A stretch of 64,000 nt of DNA from positions 496,001-560,000 of the forward strand of contig MU400507.1 in the NCBI GenBank assembly GCA_022578965.1. Direction: 5' to 3'. Below are positions 58,883-64,000 of this stretch, one piece after another (the stretch's first letter is position 1; each line of letters begins with the position of its first letter). The notes under the pieces were generated by a model. It saw nothing but the letters and a program-made list of their open reading frames with translations, was not told the origin of the DNA and made no database searches. The position numbers were made by a program, and so were the translations under genes. The DNA comes from Xylaria sp. FL1777. Lineage: Eukaryota > Ascomycota > Sordariomycetes > Xylariales > Xylariaceae.

Positions 58883-59581
58883 TTGGGACCATCTACCAAC
58901 GCGCGTCCACTCGCCGATATCTCGTCCTCCACATGCACTGCGACAGCATCTGCTTTTGAGACAGCACTACTCCTGGTATGCATACCCTGTTTGATCGATC
59001 CCGGGCATTTACTTGCGCCGAGATCTTCAGGTCCTATCAGCCCCAGTTGGAGTACATACCGAGAACCTACGTGGAAAGCCTCGGACCGGCTGGCTTATCC
59101 CAAAGTAGTCTCGAGCAGGAGATCGTCATCGCTCCCGCAGTTTTCCCCCCATCAGCCTAGCCCGGTTCCCTGTCACTCTGCCTGTCAGATGCCCTTGAGC
59201 ATTTTTTATAATAACGACCTACTATTATTTGGTTCTAATACAACACAGCCATCTAGGTTCTTCTCCCTGGTTGCGGTGCATTTCCTTTCCACCGGGTCCG
59301 CAAAATCCCCAAGATTACCTGGCGGAATTTCAACGGCGGCGTGCGAGCCGATCTCAAGTACCTGGCATCTCGCAACACGCATCATCGATAGTCTGAGAAA
59401 AGCAACGCCTTCCACATATGCTAGGGGGCTTGGCTATTCCTGGCCATCACAGCTCTCTCTTAGGCTTGCCCGAGACAGTTAGTCTAGGTCGTGGTCGATA
59501 AACCGGCTCGTGCTCTCATCCGTCAGACCAAGGCCCAACAAATCGCCGCTGTAGACGCTTACTCATTCCGCCGCTTAGAGA
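58883..59581. other. Probable 5' leader of the WD40 gene with a 199-codon open frame
   Basis: A plus frame from 58883 to 59482 encodes 199 residues of Ser- and Pro-rich, featureless composition, and it is followed about 100 bases later by the ATG of the WD40 protein. No domain is visible. It is most simply a chance frame in a pyrimidine-rich leader; a real small protein cannot be excluded. Confidence 0.4.
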
Positions 59582-61621
59582 ATGCGCTCTCAGAATCCAC
59601 CGCAAGGCTCTTCCTCCTTCGAACCTGATCGTCCTGCTATTGAAGAAGATGTTACCTTACAGGGTCACTCCGTTGGATCGACTACAAATACATCTCCTTC
59701 TCATATAAGTACTCCTACAAATCACGAAGATCTCCAAAATCCCGAATCAACTTCCTTACTCCATATCCCAGCCTATGCCCAGAATCTTCACCACTTTACA
59801 ACAGGAGGAGTTGAAGCCGATGTCACCGATAACTCAGAAAGCAATGACAATGATATGATAGATGTTGAAGAAGGTGGCGCGCCTTTATATGATATCGAGA
59901 TGGAAGAAACCGACGACCAGTCATATGCATTGCCGCTACAAGGCACGCCTGTAGAGCCAGGCACTTTTGATGAATCTACAAATAATGCGACACCTCAGCC
60001 ACTGATACCAACCACAGTTGATACTTTGACTGACCCCGTCACTGTCACTTTTCTTCTACCGGCGTCACAGCAAGATGTAGACGAACAAGATACCCCGTTT
60101 GTGTTCGGTGCGGGCGGGTTTGAACCTTACCCTCTCTTCTTGACAAATCCTAGCCCTGGCATTCTGATGCCCGACAATCACAACTTACTCGATTTTCTGC
60201 GGCTTTGGAGATGGCACAAAGGGCAAAACCAGTTGAAGGAGATAAAAGACACCCCCAACAACGAGCTTAGCATAACAAAAGTGGAACATCCAAGGGTTAC
60301 ATACAAGGACTTGAAAGGCGACAAATATGATCTGCAGGGCATCAACTGGCAAGATCTAGGTGTAAGCAGAAGTTCGGCGCGAAAATGCCGCGCTAAGACT
60401 TTTCGCAACTACACCAATAAACCTGATTCAGATAGCTGGGACACTTCTATCCCTGACAGGTTACTTAGACGCCATGAAAACTATTTTCGATTTCGGAGCA
60501 TGGACTTGAGGACTGATGTTCGTTTGTTACACTTTCAATTGCGCAACGTCCTCGGTTGTGCTTCTCGGACGGCTGTCTACTATCCCTGTGTGTCCGGAAC
60601 TGTCCGAGAGCTGGATCCTACTACAGGGCATGTTAAGACGGCTATGAAGTTTAAAAACAATGAGGATGCCTCAATTTCCACGCTAGCAGCAGAGGAGGGA
60701 ATCTTGATTACAGGCGGATTTTACGGAACATATCGCTACCGTCCCCTTGAGACGGAAGGCGAATGCTACTATGATGGGAGACTTACCGATCATGTCAGTG
60801 GCATTACCAACCACGTACAGATCAATTCATCTCGCCGTTCATCTACGCCACTTGCAACTTTTGCTTCAAACGATTACGGGTTCCGAGTGGTGGACCTAGC
60901 TAGGAACGAAATCATTCTTGATAAAATGTATAATCATGCGGTCAACTGTACCGCTCTCAGCCCAGACAAAAGACTACGCGTTATGGTCGGTGACGTACAA
61001 GACACTCTTATTGTAGAGGCTGAGACCGGTAAAATCCTCCTAAGTCTTGAGGGGCATAGGGACTATGGCTTCGCTTGTGATTGGGCACCAGACGGTTGGA
61101 CCTTAGCTACAGGTAACCAGGACAAAAGCATCCGGATCTGGGATGCTCGGAAATGGCGGAATTCCAACGGCGAGAGCATCAGCGTTGCTGTAATGCGAAG
61201 TGAAATGGCGGGTGTCCGAAGCTTACGCTTCTCTCCGCTCGGCTCAGGAAAACGACTCCTTCTCGCGGCCGAGGAAGCCGACGTGATCAATATCATCGAT
61301 GCGCAAACTTTTGATTCCAAACAGACAATCGATGTCTTCGGTGAACTTGCCGGGGTGTCTTTCACCAGTGCTGGTCAAGAGATTGTAGCCTTGTCGAGTG
61401 ATCCGGTACGTGGAGGGATACTGTCTCTCGAACGATGCGATTATGGTGTGGAAGACAACTTCAGTTACACTCCGAGGCAATATTCGGGGGATTATTGGCG
61501 GCCTAGTCCAGGTTACGACTGGTTACCAACGCCTCAACAGGTCGTGGACCACCCTAAATCACAAGTGACTCTCTCGCAGAAACAACGACAAGCTGCGATG
61601 GTTGAAGACTGGTTCTTTTAA
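59582..61621 (+). CDS. WD40-repeat protein of the fungal C2A9.03-like family
   Basis: Single exon, 679 residues. The first 180 residues are acidic and disordered (SNDNDMIDVEEGG, DIEMEETDD). The remainder is a beta-propeller: the clearest repeat is GHRDYGFACDWAPDGWTLATGNQDKSIRIWDAR near 495-527, flanked by weaker blades (NCTALSPDKRLRVMVGD; VRSLRFSPLGSGKRLLLAAEEADVINIIDA). A conserved segment before the propeller (TYKDLKGDKYDLQGINWQDLGVSR) and the tail (VEDWFF) are family features as I recall them. The protein is conserved in ascomycetes but uncharacterised; a scaffold role is likely but unproved. No intron and no membrane span. The name is from similarity to an S. pombe hypothetical protein by memory and should be checked. 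Confidence 0.85.
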   Translation: MRSQNPPQGSSSFEPDRPAIEEDVTLQGHSVGSTTNTSPSHISTPTNHEDLQNPESTSLLHIPAYAQNLHHFTTGGVEADVTDNSESNDNDMIDVEEGGAPLYDIEMEETDDQSYALPLQGTPVEPGTFDESTNNATPQPLIPTTVDTLTDPVTVTFLLPASQQDVDEQDTPFVFGAGGFEPYPLFLTNPSPGILMPDNHNLLDFLRLWRWHKGQNQLKEIKDTPNNELSITKVEHPRVTYKDLKGDKYDLQGINWQDLGVSRSSARKCRAKTFRNYTNKPDSDSWDTSIPDRLLRRHENYFRFRSMDLRTDVRLLHFQLRNVLGCASRTAVYYPCVSGTVRELDPTTGHVKTAMKFKNNEDASISTLAAEEGILITGGFYGTYRYRPLETEGECYYDGRLTDHVSGITNHVQINSSRRSSTPLATFASNDYGFRVVDLARNEIILDKMYNHAVNCTALSPDKRLRVMVGDVQDTLIVEAETGKILLSLEGHRDYGFACDWAPDGWTLATGNQDKSIRIWDARKWRNSNGESISVAVMRSEMAGVRSLRFSPLGSGKRLLLAAEEADVINIIDAQTFDSKQTIDVFGELAGVSFTSAGQEIVALSSDPVRGGILSLERCDYGVEDNFSYTPRQYSGDYWRPSPGYDWLPTPQQVVDHPKSQVTLSQKQRQAAMVEDWFF

Positions 61622-62640
61622 TGGCATACATACTCCTGGCCTAGCATATGATTATCCGATGGATGGGCGTTTGGAATAAGAAGGGCATTTTAGGGTCATC
61701 ATGGGCAATTGGCATTGTTCGACTCTTGAGCATTTCTCTGTTTTCTTATTTTCCATTATATTTTCTACACGTCGTTGTCATTATCCCTGGAGTTTAACGG
61801 AACGCCTTTGAATATTGTAACTGGATAACGGATGACAAGACTTTGTGTAGGAAGCAGTAAAGGGTGGTGACCAAGCCCGTTGCAATGCATGCTATGCTAA
61901 CCGGGTGAACTGGTTCGGACAACAGAGCCCCCACGTCAAGGTTAGACGCTGCTACGGTTGCTACATCTTCCTTGCAAACAATTGGACATTGCTAGGGTTG
62001 AACCTGCAGGTGCATATACATTAAGACCTGGGCTGGTCTTGGAAGTTGGGTACTATTGGTAAATTTATAAGGTGCATGCATATACATACAGGTAGAGACG
62101 GACAATATGAAAGCAGTTATCCTGCTCAATAAAATTTTCTTCGACAGGCCAAGCGTTTCTTTCCACTGATTAGTCCTCCAATTTTTCCTGATGAAAGGAC
62201 TGCAGTAGACAAATTGCCTTGGCAGATAGGTACTCCACCACTTCGCTCGGACGGTCCCCTCTGATATCTATGTCTTAAGAATCAAATTGCGGTAGCCATC
62301 TATTCGCGCTCGGAACCAAGGCAGATTCTTCAGATGCCGTAATAGGGTGGTCTAGCTTAATCGGATTAATCGAGGAGGGAAGCCACATACATGTTGCGTG
62401 CAAGGTTAGACTTGGCACGGCAGTGAGGACGATCACGATGCGACTCTTACAGTTCGAGCATATCCACCTTGGATTCAAGTAGCAGGATTAGACTAGGATG
62501 GACAGATACACTGATACACTCTATGGTAACGTATCGTCAATGTCGTCATTGCTGTCACCTGACATGCTTAATCACACACGGACTTCATGATAACAGTTCC
62601 TCAAAGGGCGGTAAGGGAATACTTACATGTAGCTAGCTAT

Positions 62641-62670
62641 AGATAGATAGGTAGGTAGGTAGGTAGATAG
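62641..62670. repeat. GATA/GGTA tetranucleotide repeat
   Basis: Plus strand reads as AGAT units that change to AGGT units and back, about 30 bases. Confidence 0.9.
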
Positions 62671-62801
62671 AACTGGGATCGTATTCGCGTATATATCCCT
62701 GCCCCGGCAGATTTTTTCCACGACCCGCGATTTTCCTCGTATCAGCAAGTACGTCAAACGCGGCTCCTCTTTCTCTCCCTCCCTTTCTCTCTGTATGTCT
62801 C

Positions 62802-62828
62802 TGTATGTATGTATGTATGTATGTATGT
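62802..62828. repeat. TGTA tetranucleotide repeat
   Basis: About six and a half units of TGTA, followed by a TTTC-rich tract. Confidence 0.9.
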
Positions 62829-64000
62829 CTTTCTTTCTTTTTTCGCCTTGACTCCATCGTTCAAACACGGAGATCATGTCCGCCTGTCTTTGCTTTTTGC
62901 TTAGCTGTGAAGAAACACGCAGACAAGACAGATAACCCGCCTGCCTGCCATGATGTTATCCAATGCTATACGTTGACCCCACGTCGCCGCCACGTAGCAA
63001 TATCGTAGCGCTGGCGGAGCCCTTAGGAGCAAGTAGGCAAGCAGGCAGTACGAGTGCGAGCGACGCTGCCGAGTTGCTCTGCGCATCCCACGCCTTGGTT
63101 AAGAACCCGTGATACGGGATTTGGATTCCCGCCGCGGCCGTGTCGCGAGATGAATTCGTTGGATGTGGCCCATCCCAGATGTCGAGGCTGACTTGGTGGA
63201 GGGGGAAGGGGACTACTCCCGGAAGGAATTTACGTCTGGCCTTGCTTGTTCCATGTGCCCCTTGTCGTCTCTAACCTTGTGTTCGTCTTTGCGGATAACT
63301 ATGGGAGTAGAGATGAAAGGTTGAAAGGAGTGTATAGAACAGGTCTAGAGGCGAAAAGCTAGGATGGTCTTTCGCTCTCTTCTTGAATCATCCGAGAGGC
63401 TAAGACCGGCGTGCACAGTGTGGCAACTCAGGTCATAGTTGCTAGAGAAGATGGACCCCAGCCGGTTAATGAAGCGTTCTTTTAGTCAGGTCCTGAACGG
63501 CGTCATGGACTAGTGTTCCGGTAATCGTGGAACTTATCTCAGTACTCGACTTCTCAGCTTTCAGCTGACTGAGTGGAAAGTCGCTGGTCTTGGGTACTGG
63601 TATGTCACTGTGAAGTTCCGTGGGACAATAGGGTTGGATGGGTCGGCTGATAATTGTAGTTATCGCCCCCTATGTAAAGAAAAGGGGTAAGCGGTAGGAG
63701 ATAGGGAGTAAGAATTTATTCAACAAAGACTCATCCTTAAATGAATTGTCCTTTTATTCTTACCTGCTAAGGAAAGGTAATATTTCAGGTGGCACATATT
63801 TCAAAACAAAGGAGAGGGGATTGAATATCGAATTAAAGGCCAAGAGAGACTCTTAGAAGGGCAGCTTCGTCTTGAGATCTGATGTCTTGAAGCTAACTCA
63901 AGGTTATATATACCTTGAACAAATACGTATGTCATGAGTTGAAGAAGCGGTACGTGGAAAACATGGGCAGCTCGTCATGCCGGTCTCAACTAGGCGATTT

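Larger units (their letters stand above)
61622..64000. other. Right-end intergenic region
   Basis: About 2.4 kb with no supported gene. The first 200 bases are the 3' region of the WD40 gene. Two microsatellites lie at 62641-62670 and 62802-62828. Frames in the last 700 bases are short on both strands, so no gene is seen to run off the right edge. Confidence 0.5.

Noticed and set aside
63300..64000. Possible gene cut by the right edge
   Set aside because: All six frames contain frequent stops up to the end; no splice-joined frame with protein character was found.

Overview
This is eukaryotic nuclear DNA from a filamentous ascomycete, most likely a member of the Sordariomycetes. The evidence is the short introns (about 42 to 165 nt) with fungal donors (GTAAGT, GTATGT, GTACGT) and CTNAC-like branch sites, multi-exon housekeeping genes, a HET-domain gene, a class IV chitin synthase with a Chs4/Skt5-type activator, and compact genes separated by long intergenic stretches rich in TACCTAGGTA / GGTACCT motifs. 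Species cannot be fixed from the sequence alone. There are no operons, CRISPR arrays, rRNA genes or convincing tRNAs.

Left part (1-7.9 kb) has an accessory character. It holds a HET-domain gene running off the left edge, a D-isomer 2-hydroxyacid dehydrogenase, a CmcJ/AsaB-type oxygenase-like gene with one intron, a small 13-cysteine protein, and a stretch of coding-like frames with in-frame stops that looks like a decaying gene.

Central part (7.9-30 kb) is a core housekeeping block: the proteasome assembly chaperone Nas2 (4 exons), Ran GTPase (5 exons), a SERCA-type calcium ATPase (4 exons), proteasome beta-3 (4 exons, the first being only the ATG), a TUG/Ubx4-like UBX protein, ribosomal protein eL36 (6 exons including a 9-nt microexon), a DH-PH Rho GEF (7 exons), an SBDS-like Rtc3 protein and a small membrane protein of the DUF7727 type.

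From 30 to 36 kb the DNA is nearly gene-free, apart from an unrecognised three-exon gene (34.4-35.2 kb). OPA3-like and Polo kinase (Cdc5/PlkA) genes are divergently arranged at 36-41 kb. The right part has the SEL1-repeat chitin synthase activator with a C-terminal CaaX box (41.9-44.3 kb, minus), then about 6.3 kb without a gene, then the class IV chitin synthase (50.6-54.3 kb, plus), about 5.3 kb without a gene, and a fungal WD40 protein (59.6-61.6 kb). The last 2.4 kb holds no gene I can support.

Themes: three genes serve the proteasome/Cdc48 axis (nas2, pup3, UBX protein). Two probably act together in chitin synthesis at sites of growth (activator and class IV synthase). Rho GEF and Polo kinase belong to polarity and cell-cycle control. 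I found no clear new multi-gene system. The points most worth checking are the linkage of the chitin synthase and its activator, the extreme exon structures of pup3 and rpl36, the unrecognised genes, and the dispersed intergenic palindromes.
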